Below are positions 10,487 to 20,995 of a DNA stretch of 64,000 nt, one piece after another. The number at the start of each line of letters is the position of its first letter. Position 1 is the first letter of the stretch. Origin of the DNA: Poa pratensis (taxonomy: Eukaryota; Streptophyta; Magnoliopsida; Poales; Poaceae). The notes below the pieces were generated by a model that did not search any database, was not told the origin of the DNA, and was given only the letters and a program-made list of their open reading frames with translations. Location of the stretch: the NCBI GenBank assembly GCA_947311845.1, contig CAMZMU010000111.1:28517480-28581479 (forward strand). Reading direction: 5' to 3'. Position numbers and translations under genes: made by a program.

Positions 10487-12974
10487 TTCCGGCGGGGGCA
10501 AGGCGGCCGACGAAGCAGCAGGTCCGGGCTGGGAGCACGTCAGCAGTGGGCTCGAGGAGGCGCCGGCGAGGGAAGCTGGGGCGGCGAGCGGCGGAGCCGG
10601 AGTAGACGCCGTCGTGGTGAGCGTCGGGCTCAGGGCGGCCGTCGTTGCAGACTTGGGGAGGGCCGCGTGCGAGACCTTCGCACCCCCGTTCTCCTTCCGG
10701 AACCTGCTAGCTGGGGGCAGCCGCAGCGAGCGAGAGATGCCAGCCGGGCGTCCGCTAATGGAGAGGTCTGGACCGAGGGCGCGGGGCCGCACATGACGCT
10801 CGCCAGCAGACGGCCGGACGACGGCGTGGGGATGATGCAGAGGAACCTGTAGGAACTGCAGCAGAGCTGGGCGGGGAGATGAGCTCGGCAGCTTCGACTC
10901 TGCCGGCAGTAGCGCCGGCCTGCCGGGTCGAAGGAGAGAGCGCCGGTGGAGAAGCCGGATCTGGTCTCGGCTGGAGCTGAGGCGACCAGAGCAGAGAGAT
11001 CGGGCGGCGGCGCGCCTACCCAGCGGCGAGCACGGACGGTCGACGACCTTGATGCCGACGTCGGCGGTCACGGTGACCGCTGTTGCGGCCCCGCCGCCCT
11101 CCGATGCGGCTCCTCTCGCCGGCGCCTCCTCCGACCTGAGGTCGACGCCCGCCATGAAGACCGCCGTTCTGGCACGGAGCTCTCAGCCCCGTCCCGCTGC
11201 AGCGGTGGCGGACACTCCAGCGTCGTCCGCCGCCCCTGCTCCTGCTGCAACATCTCTGCTGGCAGAAGTTCATGTGCCGCCTCCGCGTTCGAACGTCGAC
11301 AAGCTCGTCCCCGTGTCTTCCATGCAAGAGCAGCGCCCCCAGCACTTCACCGCGCCGTGCCCTGTTTCGTGGTCCTCTGCTGCTGATGACGATGAGTTTG
11401 GCAATGAGGAAGAGCTGCTGGCGCCCTGCACGCCGCCAGCTGCCACCAAGACCTTCGACGCTTCGTCTGACCCTGCCGTGTTGATAGAGGGCCTCGGGTT
11501 CTTGTCGCTACCGCCTGCTGCCTCGGGCGGCCCAATCTCTGCGGGGGTGTGCTCTGTCAAGGACCACGATGGTGAGGAGTTTGCTACACGTTGGCCTCTT
11601 CCAAAGGCACTGTTTCCGACTCAGAGGAGGTGTTTGCGGAGCCATGCCATGGCCTCTCTGCTGCCGCCGCCGCTATTGATGATGAGGAAGGCTGGACACA
11701 GGTGGGTCGGGGCGGCCGTCCCAGCCGGGCACCTTTGTCTCAGCTTCGAGAAGAAGGTCTCGACCGTAGCCTCGCCTTCAAGCGTTGGGCTCGAGGGAGG
11801 TGTTTTCGGTTGCCTCGAGCGTGGACACCAGGTCAGCTCTTGTCGTGGGCCATTCAGATGCATCCGATGTCGTCGTCCTGGTCATCGGGAGCGTTTTGCC
11901 GTGCGCGCTCTCCTGCTACTCGTTCTCGCTCTCCGGAAGCTCAGTCTCGTTCTCCGGACGCTCGTGCTCCTTGCCAGCGGAGCCGTTCTCCGTCCGCTCA
12001 GCCTCGTTGCCCCTCGTCGCCTCTGGGTTGGGCTGGGGTTGTGGGCCACTCGTCGTTGCGTCCTATGGTGCAGCCGTGTTGCAAGGATTCAGTCTCTACT
12101 GTGGAGTCCCAGTTTGCCTTGCTACGCATGGAGGTCCTTCAGAAGTTTGAGTTGCTTCGCTCTGAGGTTCACGACGCTCTTGCCAAGCTTCAGGTTGCAT
12201 CGGTTGTATCTCTACCACCTGAGATACAGACTGGTTTTGTTGATGAGGGGTTCGAATGCTGCTTTGGAGAATTTTCTCCCCGTGCTCTACATGCGTCGTC
12301 GTCTGTCCTTACGAGGGTTGTCGCCACCGAGGTTGTGGCTCCAGTTGTGGAGAACTTGCCTGAGCTGCAGGATCATTGTGGGGAATCATCTGTGGTGATT
12401 CCAGTTGAGCTGGGCCTTTTGGAGCCTTTGGCGGTGGACATCGCGCCATCCCTACCTCCGTCTGAGTCCTGCGAGTTGCCCTCCTCTGTGGATAGTGAAG
12501 GTCCGTCCATCCGGTCGCCCTCTTTGACCGTGAAGCTATGTTGGCACGTATTGACCAGGCGGTCTTCGTGAAAAAGCTTGGTGGCTTGCTCGCTTGTTTG
12601 GAGGCAGCTAGCCCTGGATCTGGCGAGGCGATTGCTTGCCTCATAACTGAGGAGGCTTCTACCGGCAAAATCAAAAAGGTGAAAAAGGCTCTTAGGAGCA
12701 TAGGCAAGAAGAGTGGTGCCATTGGTAAGGCGCCCGCGACTGCATAACGGCAGCTGCGTGGTCCTCGGGTAGTCGTCAGTCTGCGGTTGCTTAGCTAGAG
12801 TGAGTTTGTTGCTTCGTGAGTTGCTAGTTTTAGGTGTTGTCCTTTGTGGTTGTGTTGCCTCATGTTGTTGGTGTTTGCTGTATGGTTTTCGCCCGGTTTC
12901 TTCCACTAATAAACCGGGCACCTTCTTCTTAATAAATGGTTGGGGCAAAACTTTTGCCCCACAGTTTATAAAAA
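10487..12974 (+). mobile_element. LINE-type retroposon carrying only ORF1 (12-bp TSD)
   Basis: It is flanked by the perfect 12-bp duplication AACATAGCATTC (10475-10486 and 12975-12986) within unit R and ends in a short A run (12969-12974). This indicates target-primed reverse transcription. The 3' end contains the palindromic GGGGCAAAACTTTTGCCCC (12943-12961), a likely hairpin recognised by a partner LINE. Only an ORF1-like protein is encoded. No endonuclease or reverse transcriptase is present, so mobilisation must have been in trans. Confidence 0.75.
11049..12747 (+). pseudogene. LINE ORF1-like gag with CCHC zinc knuckles, frameshifted
   Basis: The reading starts at ATG 11049 with an Ala/Pro-rich region. 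It reaches DDEEGWTQVGRGGRPSR (frame of 11591) and a double zinc-knuckle CFxCLERGHQVSSC / CIRCRRPGHRER (frame of 11049, nt about 11805-11890). An Arg-Ser repeat region RSRSPEAQSRSPDAR follows, then a long acidic tail, and finally KIKKVKKALRSIGKKSG before the stop near 12747. The knuckles bind RNA in retroelement ORF1/gag proteins. At least three frame switches are needed to read it end to end, so this copy is dead. The RS-like repeats recall SR proteins but sit in a retroelement context. Confidence 0.65.
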
Positions 12975-12986
12975 AACATAGCATTC

Positions 12987-13545
12987 CTTGCTCGGCCTCG
13001 ATCATATGGCTTTTATTTCCTGATTCATGATCATGTTTGATCTCAATTTTCATACTTAAATAGGAACAGTATTATATAGTTGGATTTATGTGGTGCAACA
13101 ACCATGTAGTGAATGCTTTTATGCAATTCAACAATGTTGTATGGAGCACAGGTGCTGATGTACTGTTGTGAGCATCCCCTCCTTGGTGAGGTGATGATTC
13201 GCATGTCCATTCACTGAACTTTTCATTTCATATATAGGTCTTTCATGAACCAAAAAAAGACTCCCAAGAATCACGTCCCTTACTGAAGTAGCCCTCTAAT
13301 AAAAAAAACTTTATCATATGGATTGAAGTTCACGTTGTAGTTTCTTTAAATCCACACATCTTGAGGAACTTTTTGCATTTGTCTTCTTAAATAACATTGT
13401 CACTACGAGCGAAAACATGCGACAGGAAGGGGTTGGCTAATGGGATATACAGAACTTAAAACATTTTTTCCACGACCAATAACAAGTTAAACATTTCTTA
13501 ATTAATTTTTGTTTATATTTTAGCTAAATATGCAGATAAAGGGCT
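12987..13545 (+). repeat. unit R, copy 4, right part
   Basis: Continues CTTGCTCGGCCTCGATCATATGG, then GGTGCAACAACCATGTAGTG, CATTGTCACTACGAGCGAAAAC and AGATAAAGGGCTAAACATGC. It then breaks off into unrelated GC-rich sequence near 13545. The matching copy at 24300-24880 continues normally. Confidence 0.8.
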
Positions 13546-14599
13546 AAACATGCCATTACACCGCGTACCGTGCACGCCGCCGCAACTGGCCCAACACCGC
13601 CTCTTGCATGAGGAAACCTCGTCCCGAGCGCCGACATATCCTTTGTCATCCGACGCGCATCCACCAGACGGTCGAGGAGGCACAACACCACCTCCACCAC
13701 AGCATCCCGATGCCAGACATCAGTCAGCTACAAGAGGGGTGGGTGAGTAAGGTCGTCGAACTGCCCGTCGCGCTGCGGCTCAGAGGACAGGCACGCCTAC
13801 ACTAGCTACATCACGGAGAGGCTCAGAGGACAGGGTTGCGCAGCGGGCCGAACCCTTCTACTCCATTTTGTCGATGCACTGGCACAAAGTGGTAGAAGCG
13901 AAGTACCAGGCGCGGGTCGGCAGCTTCTTCCTCCCTGCTGGCAGGTCGTCGCCTCCTCCGGGTGGTTCATATCGGACGACGAGCTATTCAACGACGACAA
14001 CGAAGACGAGCGGCCTCCCGAAACACCGGCACAACCTGCCCAGCACCAGCACCGGCACCGGAGGAAAGAGCGCAGGATGTGGACATGTAGGGCGGCGTCT
14101 GCTAGATCAAACCTCACCACACTCTGGTAAGGACGGCGACAGAAAGGTCCAATGAGGGTTCATACACAAAAAAAAAATAACGGCCCCAACGACAACTCCA
14201 TCTCTCCGGGCCGATCCAAAAACTGTCTGGCACTCCCGAGGCCAACCCCATACTTAGGGGCCTGATGGGGGAGTCGGACAACGTCCGGACCTGTCCGCAT
14301 GCAGCCTAAGATAGGCGGACCCGAGTTGTCATCCGTACACTGGTCACGTCGATTTTAATGGCGGATCAGGGGTGGCGGGCCAACCCCATACTTAGGGCAT
14401 GCTAAGCCAGCGCGACGGGGACACGTCGCCGATATTAAACCGACGCGTTGCCACCCACCTTTCGGTTCGCCTTGCACCACCGTTTCCCGCCAGTTCTGTT
14501 TTCCGTTTAAACGATTATTTGCCAAACTCCACGGGAGTGGTAAATAATTAAGTCCCTGAACTTGTTGTTAACGCTCTGGTGTGGCTATAGGGGTGGTTC
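13546..14599. other. GC-rich spacer with coding-like debris; no supported gene
   Basis: Plus-strand frames read fragments such as MHWHKVVEAKYQARVGSFF with several frameshifts and stops. They look like a decayed ORF but I do not recognise a family. A 20-base phrase CCAACCCCATACTTAGGG occurs twice (about 14234 and 14381). The region separates unit R copy 4 from the resistance-gene segment. Confidence 0.4.
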
Positions 14600-14870
14600 T
14601 CTTGGTGTGCCACTCGACAGGGGTGGTAGATCTATGGGGGCTGCTGGGAACAGAGTAGCAGCGAGAGCCAAGCGACTGAAGGGTAGACCGTGGACTGTTC
14701 GTTTAGGCAAGGAAAACGTGTAGCAATGTTCGTGTCTTGCCAATTGTTTGTATTGGCGGTTGGGAAAGTTTACGCTGGCGCAGTTCACCTACAATGATGA
14801 CGGTCTTGCCAAGTGTTCGTTGATGCAAGAACACTTTGGTTTGAGGACGTGGGTTAATGCCTATATTTTC
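14600..14870 (+). pseudogene. NB-ARC relic of a second NLR gene
   Basis: The DNA aligns with the linker and P-loop part of the NLR at 16202. GTGTGCC..CTCGACAGGGGTGGTAGATCT and GAGAGCCAAGCGACTGAA parallel 16770-16885, and the translated run GKFTLAQFTYNDD..FGLRTWVNAY parallels the P-loop to RNBS-A stretch near residues 256-282. The P-loop is damaged (GKF in place of GKT) and frames are broken. There is no kinase-2 or LRR part. Same orientation as the downstream gene, so probably the remnant of a tandem duplicate. Confidence 0.7.
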
Positions 14871-15201
14871 TCAAGTTCGAAATGTATTCACAAAACATCC
14901 CAAGTTCAAAATGTATTCACAAAACATAACTACACATCCCAAGTTCAAAATTATTTTCATTTTTTCAGGAAAAAGCCACTAAAGTATTGTAAGTTTAAGT
15001 GTAGCTAAAACATAACTATACATCACAAGTAACTCTGCATAGAAATCTGCAGATTTATTCAGAGAGCTAAAGAACAAGTGTGTGCAAGTTTCAGTGTACC
15101 AAAAAACTGAAGACCATTTCTTCAGTGTAGCTAAGGAACACATGACGTGCAGCTCGCTGAACTCCACACGGAAGTGTTCGACGTCGTCCATTGAATCATG
15201 T

Positions 15202-15211
<10 letters not shown>

Positions 15212-15258
<47 letters not shown>
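15212..15258. repeat. (CT)n microsatellite
   Basis: A pure CT dinucleotide run of 47 bases within a longer pyrimidine-rich stretch, about 1 kb upstream of the NLR start. Confidence 0.95.
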
Positions 15259-15260
<2 letters not shown>

Positions 15261-16201
15261 CCTTACTCTCCGGCGGCCGGTCTCCTCCCCTCTCTCTGCA
15301 TCCTGCGTGTCTACAATCAGTGGAACCTGTTGGCAGATGCAGAGCGAGCTGGAGTCTTGGCGGTAAATAACTGGGATGCACTCGGCGCGACGCAACCGGC
15401 AGCCATGGCTGCCTGCACCTCCTTCAAACCATTCGCCGTCGCCATCCCTCCTAGGATGCAAAGGGAGCCGTGTCCACAACTCAGACTCTTCGTACACCTT
15501 TCCGCGCGACTACGACGGTCACGCACGCGACGTGTTCGACCGAATGCCGCTGTTGGGATTTCCAGGTCAGGAGGTTATTGCTTAATTTTACGGTAATGTT
15601 GCTGTATTTAGATTGCCGAATGTGTGTCCTGAGTGATTCAACGCGTGCTTTATTTACTGGACCCGGAGAAGTGTTCAAGATTTCCTTTTGTCATTGCTAT
15701 GTGATGCCTGCACTCTTTTGCACTCATTCGCCGTAATCCTTGGATACTTCAGCAAGCCTGGGTTGTGCTGGAACGATCTGGACAAGACCACCATATAGTT
15801 TACTTCGCCAAGGCCATGTATGTTTCTGCTGTCCAGGGCGGCATCAAGATGTATTCCAAGAGCTATAGGACAAGCAACTGCATAGTTTACTTCGCCTATA
15901 TGCTGTTGTACCGTGTGAAGGAGCCAATTTTTCCTTGTTATTGTTACTCTACTGTTTTCACCAATGTTGTGAGTTTGGTTATTTGTAGCATTACCTTGAC
16001 TCCACGATTGTATATCTTTGCAGGAAAATAAACAATCCAGGGAATAACAAGCTTATAGGACAGGAGCATCGATCCCAGAGTACTGTCTACTCAACATATG
16101 CTTCTGCAATGTACTCTTAGCACCATTGAATCTCCTTCCACTCTAGCCAGCTATCTCTCTCATAAGGACAAGATCTGTAGGAACCAAGCAGTACAAGGAT
16201 C
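15259..16201. other. upstream region of the NLR gene
   Basis: No independent gene is supported. A short phrase ARDVFDRMP (about 15526-15552, +) resembles PPR proteins but stands alone. TTTGCAG at 16017-16023 could be a 3' splice site for an intron in the 5' untranslated region, followed by about 180 bases before the start codon at 16202. This is suggestive only. Confidence 0.35.
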
Positions 16202-18601
16202 ATGGAAGCCGTGCAATGGATAGTGTCGGCCGGGACAAACATCTTTGAAGAGATCCAGCTGAACGACAACTTGTCCGGTCTCCGGAGGAGCTTGCCCAAA
16301 GCTCACATCCTAATTGATCGCGCCGAGTGGGGCAGGTTGAAGGACAAGAATCTGGCCCTCTTGCTCTCTCAGCTCAAGGACACTACCTCTGACGTGGAGG
16401 ACCTTCTTCGTGAGTTCGATGACCAGTTACTACAATGGAGAGTGGAGGATACCAATCGAAGCAGGGCAGGTCAATTTTTTTCTTCCTCATTTAATCTTGT
16501 CAAGGTTTTGATCAGCCGTACCAAAAATCGAGTAACGGATGCCCAGTGTAATCTCGACAAGATTGTAGCCGAGATAGACCGAGCACTTAATCTTATGGGT
16601 CTTAATGTTGAGCCGCCACAGCTTGGCAAGCCACTTATGCCAGAGACAAGTTCAGTGATAAGTGTGCCTCATGTATTCGGTCGTGATGAAGAACGAGATC
16701 TAGTGATTGAGAGACTGGGTGTGACAGTTGGACGTGACAATGTACGAGATCAGGTCATCAAGCTATTGGGTGTGCCCCTCACTAGGGGTGGTAGATCTTC
16801 GAGGGCTGCTGGAAAGAAAGCATTAGCACTAGGCACAGGAGCAGTTGCATCTACATCCAGAGCTGCGAAGCGACTAAAAGAAGAGAGTAGCAGGAGTGTC
16901 TCCAACAAGGCGACCAATTGTGGCATTGGCAATGTTTGTGTTATGTCGATTGTTGGCATTGGCGGGGTGGGGAAGACTACTTTGGCCCAATTCATCTACA
17001 ATGATCCAAGGGTGAAATTCAACTTTGATTTGAGGATATGGGTTTGTGTTTCTGACCTCTTTGACAAGAAAAGGATACTGACTGATATAATTGAATCCAT
17101 TCCTGGGGAGGTATGTAATCCATCAAGCAGTTTAAATAATCTTCATATGAAGCTGATGGGGCAGCTGAAGGGCCAGAAGTTTCTCTTGGTCTTGGATGAT
17201 ATATGGCCCAGTGCTAATGGCGAATGGGAGGCATTTTTTGCACCACTCAGGCATGGACATGAAGGCAGCATGGTATTAGTGACTACAAGATTTCCAAAGG
17301 TTGCTGACGTTGTCAGCACCGGGATTAAGCCTGTTGAACTTCAAGGCCTACCTACTGATATATTTTGGGAGTTTTTCAAGAAATGTGCATTCGGTGAACA
17401 AAACCCAGAGTTATATCCTCAGTTGCACGACATTGGTCAGAGCATTGCTGATAGGCTGTGCGGGTCTCCTCTAGCTGCCAAAACTCTTGGACGCTTGTTG
17501 AGTATGGAGCTTACTCATCAACATTGGAGGAAGATCCAGAGCAGCGAATTATGGGAGTTGCCACATGAAGAAAATGAGATATTGCCAGCCCTTCAACTGA
17601 GCTACTTGTATCTCCCACGGAAACTAAAGAGATGCTTTGCGGTTTGCTCTATGTTTCCGAAAGATTATAGCTTTGAAAGAGATGAGATTGTTACATTTTG
17701 GGTGGCACAATGCTTTGTTGAAACAAATGGGAGCATGCGCCTTGAAGATACTGGTTGTCAATATCTCGATGATTTAAGGAGTAGATTCCTCTTTCAAACT
17801 GATCCGGTGCACCCTAAAAGATATGTGATGCATGACTTGATCCATGACATGGCACAGTTTGTTTCGCTTGATGATTGTTTCGTAATGCAAGATTTGAGCT
17901 ACAGGAAGCTTCAGGAATCGTCAGATACAGTTCGACATATGTCAATTGAGGTGGATAATGAAGCTCTTAGCAGAATTGGAGGCATTGAACATTTGAATAA
18001 ATTGCGTTCACTTAGGTTCGGAAAATATTTGGAGGTTGATGTTCCATGGTTCAAGGATCTCTCAAGCATTCTCTTTTTGAGTCTAAGGGGATGCAAGCTG
18101 GTAAAGCTACCTGAAAGCATTTGTGAGCTAAAAAGTCTTCGTTGTCTGGACATATCTGGCAGTAACATACAAGAGTTACCTGAAAAATTCTGGTGCCTTT
18201 ATAGTCTACAATATTTTTACGCCAAGGGGCTGAAAGCAATTCATCCAGACGTGACAAAGCTTGTTAACTTGCGTCGTCTAGATCTGGCAGCGGAAGCCGC
18301 ATTGAAGCTATCTAGAATGAGTGGTCTTGGAATGCTGTCTTCTCTACAGAACTTGGAGAAATTTACAGTTGAAAAAGAGGATGGGCGTAGGATTGGTGAG
18401 TTGAAAGAGATGAATCAGCTGAGTGGAAAGCTATGCATCTATTCTTTGGCTAAAGTACAAAATATGGAAGAAGCTTCTGAGGCTAGGCTTGCTGACAAGC
18501 AATACCTCAAGGAATTGTACCTAGGCCTGGGAGGAGTCTGTAGGTCGTTTCCGTGCTTTCGAACCGAGTTCTGGAAGGCTTGCATCCTCCTTCGAGCATA
18601 G
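16202..18601 (+). CDS. CC-NBS-LRR (NLR) resistance-type protein, N-terminal intact frame
   Basis: An uninterrupted 799-codon frame from ATG 16202 (context GATCATGG). Residues 1-150 are a coiled-coil (Rx-type) domain with an EDVID-like DVEDLLREFDD at 64-74. NB-ARC motifs follow in order: P-loop GIGGVGKTT 252-260, RNBS-A FDLRIWVCVS, kinase-2 LLVLDDIW 328-335, RNBS-B GSMVLVTTRF, GLPL as CGSPLAAKT from 420, RNBS-D CFAVCSMFPKDY from 478 and MHD 543-545. LRRs begin near residue 580. Such proteins are cytoplasmic or nuclear immune receptors switched by ADP/ATP exchange. The linker holds a near tandem duplication (GRDEERDLVIERLGV then GRDNVRDQVIKLLGV) and a basic stretch AAKRLKEE. The last about 20 residues are out of frame relative to the LRR family pattern, so the true protein is probably truncated or the gene is a pseudogene. 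Confidence 0.85.
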   Translation: MEAVQWIVSAGTNIFEEIQLNDNLSGLRRSLPKAHILIDRAEWGRLKDKNLALLLSQLKDTTSDVEDLLREFDDQLLQWRVEDTNRSRAGQFFSSSFNLVKVLISRTKNRVTDAQCNLDKIVAEIDRALNLMGLNVEPPQLGKPLMPETSSVISVPHVFGRDEERDLVIERLGVTVGRDNVRDQVIKLLGVPLTRGGRSSRAAGKKALALGTGAVASTSRAAKRLKEESSRSVSNKATNCGIGNVCVMSIVGIGGVGKTTLAQFIYNDPRVKFNFDLRIWVCVSDLFDKKRILTDIIESIPGEVCNPSSSLNNLHMKLMGQLKGQKFLLVLDDIWPSANGEWEAFFAPLRHGHEGSMVLVTTRFPKVADVVSTGIKPVELQGLPTDIFWEFFKKCAFGEQNPELYPQLHDIGQSIADRLCGSPLAAKTLGRLLSMELTHQHWRKIQSSELWELPHEENEILPALQLSYLYLPRKLKRCFAVCSMFPKDYSFERDEIVTFWVAQCFVETNGSMRLEDTGCQYLDDLRSRFLFQTDPVHPKRYVMHDLIHDMAQFVSLDDCFVMQDLSYRKLQESSDTVRHMSIEVDNEALSRIGGIEHLNKLRSLRFGKYLEVDVPWFKDLSSILFLSLRGCKLVKLPESICELKSLRCLDISGSNIQELPEKFWCLYSLQYFYAKGLKAIHPDVTKLVNLRRLDLAAEAALKLSRMSGLGMLSSLQNLEKFTVEKEDGRRIGELKEMNQLSGKLCIYSLAKVQNMEEASEARLADKQYLKELYLGLGGVCRSFPCFRTEFWKACILLRA

Positions 18602-19374
18602 AAAGTCTTAAAATTGATAAATTTGGGGGTGATAGCTTTCCTCCAAGTTGGTTCAAGCACAAAAACCTGCCTGTTTTAAGAACTCTGCATATTAGCAATA
18701 GTACAGGAGTTAAAGTTTTGATCTACAGAGGACGCTAGATATTGAAGCGAGCACAACTTCAGCTGGTGGTGCGCTAGGTGGTTCAGTTGGTGCATGTCTT
18801 CCCTTCATAAGCCTCACAACTCTACGTTTTGACTGGTGCAGATATCTTAAAAATCTTGACCAGTGCTTGTCCCCAGAATATTTGCCGTCCATCCAATCGA
18901 TACAACTTGAATATTGTCACAGTCTAGAATCCTTACCTGCCCACAAATTTGGACATTTTGTTTGCCTCCAAGACTTGAAGATCACTGCTTGCAGGAAATT
19001 GGTGTGTCCAAAAGAAATGGTTTTGCCCCATTCACTCCAACGACTCTATATTTCCCAATGCAACGGTTTGACGAGTCATTAAAGCCAGGTTGCTTAAAGA
19101 ACCTTGCCTGTCTCACCCTTCTGCATTTGGAAGGCTGTTTCAACATGACCTCCATTCTATTGAACTCGATCAACACAACCAATCTGAAGGTTCTGGTTCT
19201 CAAATCATGCCGTGAGATATCCTCGATTGGAGGATCGCATGTTCTTTCATCCATACAGCATGTCGACATATCTGAATGCCCTAAGCTTACCGAAGTACAA
19301 GAGCAACCATTGTTAAAGAAGGGACTCAAACAGTCTGAGCTGAGTGAACTACAAACTTTCAGTAAAAAAATGTA
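18545..19374 (+). pseudogene. frameshifted LRR tail of the NLR
   Basis: LRR coding continues after the stop at 18601 in other frames. VLEGLHPPSSIESLKIDKFG starts near 18560. After a second shift near 18715 the reading is LTTLRFDWCRYLKNLDQCL and SIQLEYCHSLESLPAHKFG. After a third near 19070 it is CLTLLHLEGCFNMTSILLN and SIQHVDISECPKLTEVQEQ, ending at 19374. These are the C-terminal LRRs of an RGA-type NLR. Three frame breaks within 550 bp argue for pseudogenisation. A small deletion near 18530-18550, where this subfamily usually has a loop before VLEGL, is the first lesion. Sequencing error is a less likely explanation for all three. Confidence 0.75.
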
Positions 19375-20703
19375 AGACCTCTAACCAACTAAGATTGTAC
19401 TTTCTTCTCAGTTTTATATTGCTTGCAAATGTTGTGGTCTTTCTGTTTTGTTGATTAAGTTTTCACTACCCAACTTATGAGGCATTAAGGCAGGGTGCCG
19501 TAAATAATATAATTGCTCTGGTCAATAGTGTTGGTTCTTCGCCGAAATTAAGTCGATGGGTCTTTCAAATGTGAATGCATGCTTAATCTTAATTTTTAAA
19601 TGAGAAGAGATACGTTCTTGATCCAAGAGTTTACCATGCATGTAGGTGACGACACTTTGAGAGCCTCTGCCACTTGAGCAAAATCATCAGTTACCTCAAC
19701 AAATCCAAATTGACACTAAAACCTATATATAGCAGTTTTTCCATGAATCAATGTGCTATGTTGTGTCTGCATGTTTACCGTGAAACCTATATTTATTTGA
19801 TATAAGAAGGTAATGAGCATACCTCTATTATTCATAGCCTTACTCTTAGTTGTTCTCTGTATACTATTTGTACAGGAAGAGCCACCGGTCCGTGTCCCTG
19901 TACAGTTGATTGAGGCTTGCTGATGCAGCTGGATGCCATGCCATGGCTGTCAATACTTGCTCCAAGTGAGGTGTTCCTTTTCAATCCAGGTCACAAACAA
20001 GTGTCCGAGGAAGCCAGGAACACCCAAATGGTCTCTTCTATGTTTGTGATTCTGCGAGTCATATGCAGTGTTCATAGACCCCGTTCCAGTATGTGGTGCT
20101 GCATTTCGTCCAGGTGGCTCTTGCTGTAAAAGTCAATTCGGAACTGCATATTGGGCGATGTGAGGTATCTTGATTCAGGCTTTGCCTGTGTTGATGGGAC
20201 GCAGAGAGGAGTCATCTGATGTGGTCATGTACAGCGCAAGGCCCTGCATTTTACATGTGCCGAGTCTGAACTGAATTGTGAATCGACAATACGCATACCT
20301 ACTACTACCTGATACATGTAGCCGAACAGTGTATGTTGGAACTATATATGCTACATGCTGGGACATGCATTATCTGATTGGAGTAGCATTTCTGTGTCAA
20401 TTGGTGCACTAGATAAATTTGCTGGAGAGTGAGGATGTCTGGCAGGCTTTTGACAGTATAATATAAGAGTAACAAAGCTGTGGTTCTTCATTTGATTTGT
20501 TCATTTGCCTGAAGATCCGTGTACATGGATCTAGATTTTACCCTAGCACATGTTCCTCGACGCTGAGGGCATCCTTTAAGCGCGGCCGTTTTTCTAGCAT
20601 TTCGTATTGGCTACTATTGTCCTAGCTGCAACCTTTAACACGATGCCCACATCACGAGCCGCGGCCACCGATGTCCTGGCCCCCCTCTAACCCCCTCCCC
20701 CGC
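19375..20703. other. 3' flank of the NLR; no further gene seen
   Basis: AT-rich sequence with no long frame. TTGTACAG at 19868-19875, followed by GAAGAGCCACCGG, could be a 3' splice site of an intron in the 3' untranslated region, a common arrangement in grass NLR genes. This is inference only. Confidence 0.35.
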
Positions 20704-20995
20704 ACCTTAACCCTAACTCCGGTCACCGAAACTCGGTCAACGGCGAGCACCCCACCCGCACCCTAACCCTAACTCCGGTCGCCGAAACTCGGTCAACGGC
20801 GAGCACCCCACCCGCACCTGCACCCCCCCCCCCACCCTAACCCTAACTCCGGTCGCCGAAACTCGGTCAACGGCGAGCACCCCACCCGCACCTGCACCCC
20901 CCCCACCCTAACCCTAACTTCGGTCGCCGAAACTCGGTCAACGGCGAGCACCCCACCCGCACCTGCACCGCCCCCCCCCCCCCACTCGTTAAGGT
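20704..20995. repeat. minisatellite with CCCTAACCCTAACT motifs (about 4 units)
   Basis: Four tandem units of roughly 54 to 75 bases share CCCTAACTCCGGTCGCCG, AAACTCGGTCAACGG and CGAGCACCCCACCCGCACC. They are separated by variable C runs, which explain the unequal period. The telomere-like CCCTAACCCTAA is only two units long and is not plant telomeric CCCTAAA. Minus-strand frames through it are repeat artefacts. Confidence 0.85.

Noticed and set aside
15082..15596. Frames with long Ser-Leu or Arg-Glu repeats
   Set aside because: They are readings of the CT microsatellite. The single ARDVFDRMP phrase is too short to call a PPR gene.
20704..20995. Telomeric or interstitial telomere repeat
   Set aside because: The CCCTAACCCTAA phrase is only two units long and lacks the plant CCCTAAA repeat. 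It is part of a longer minisatellite unit.
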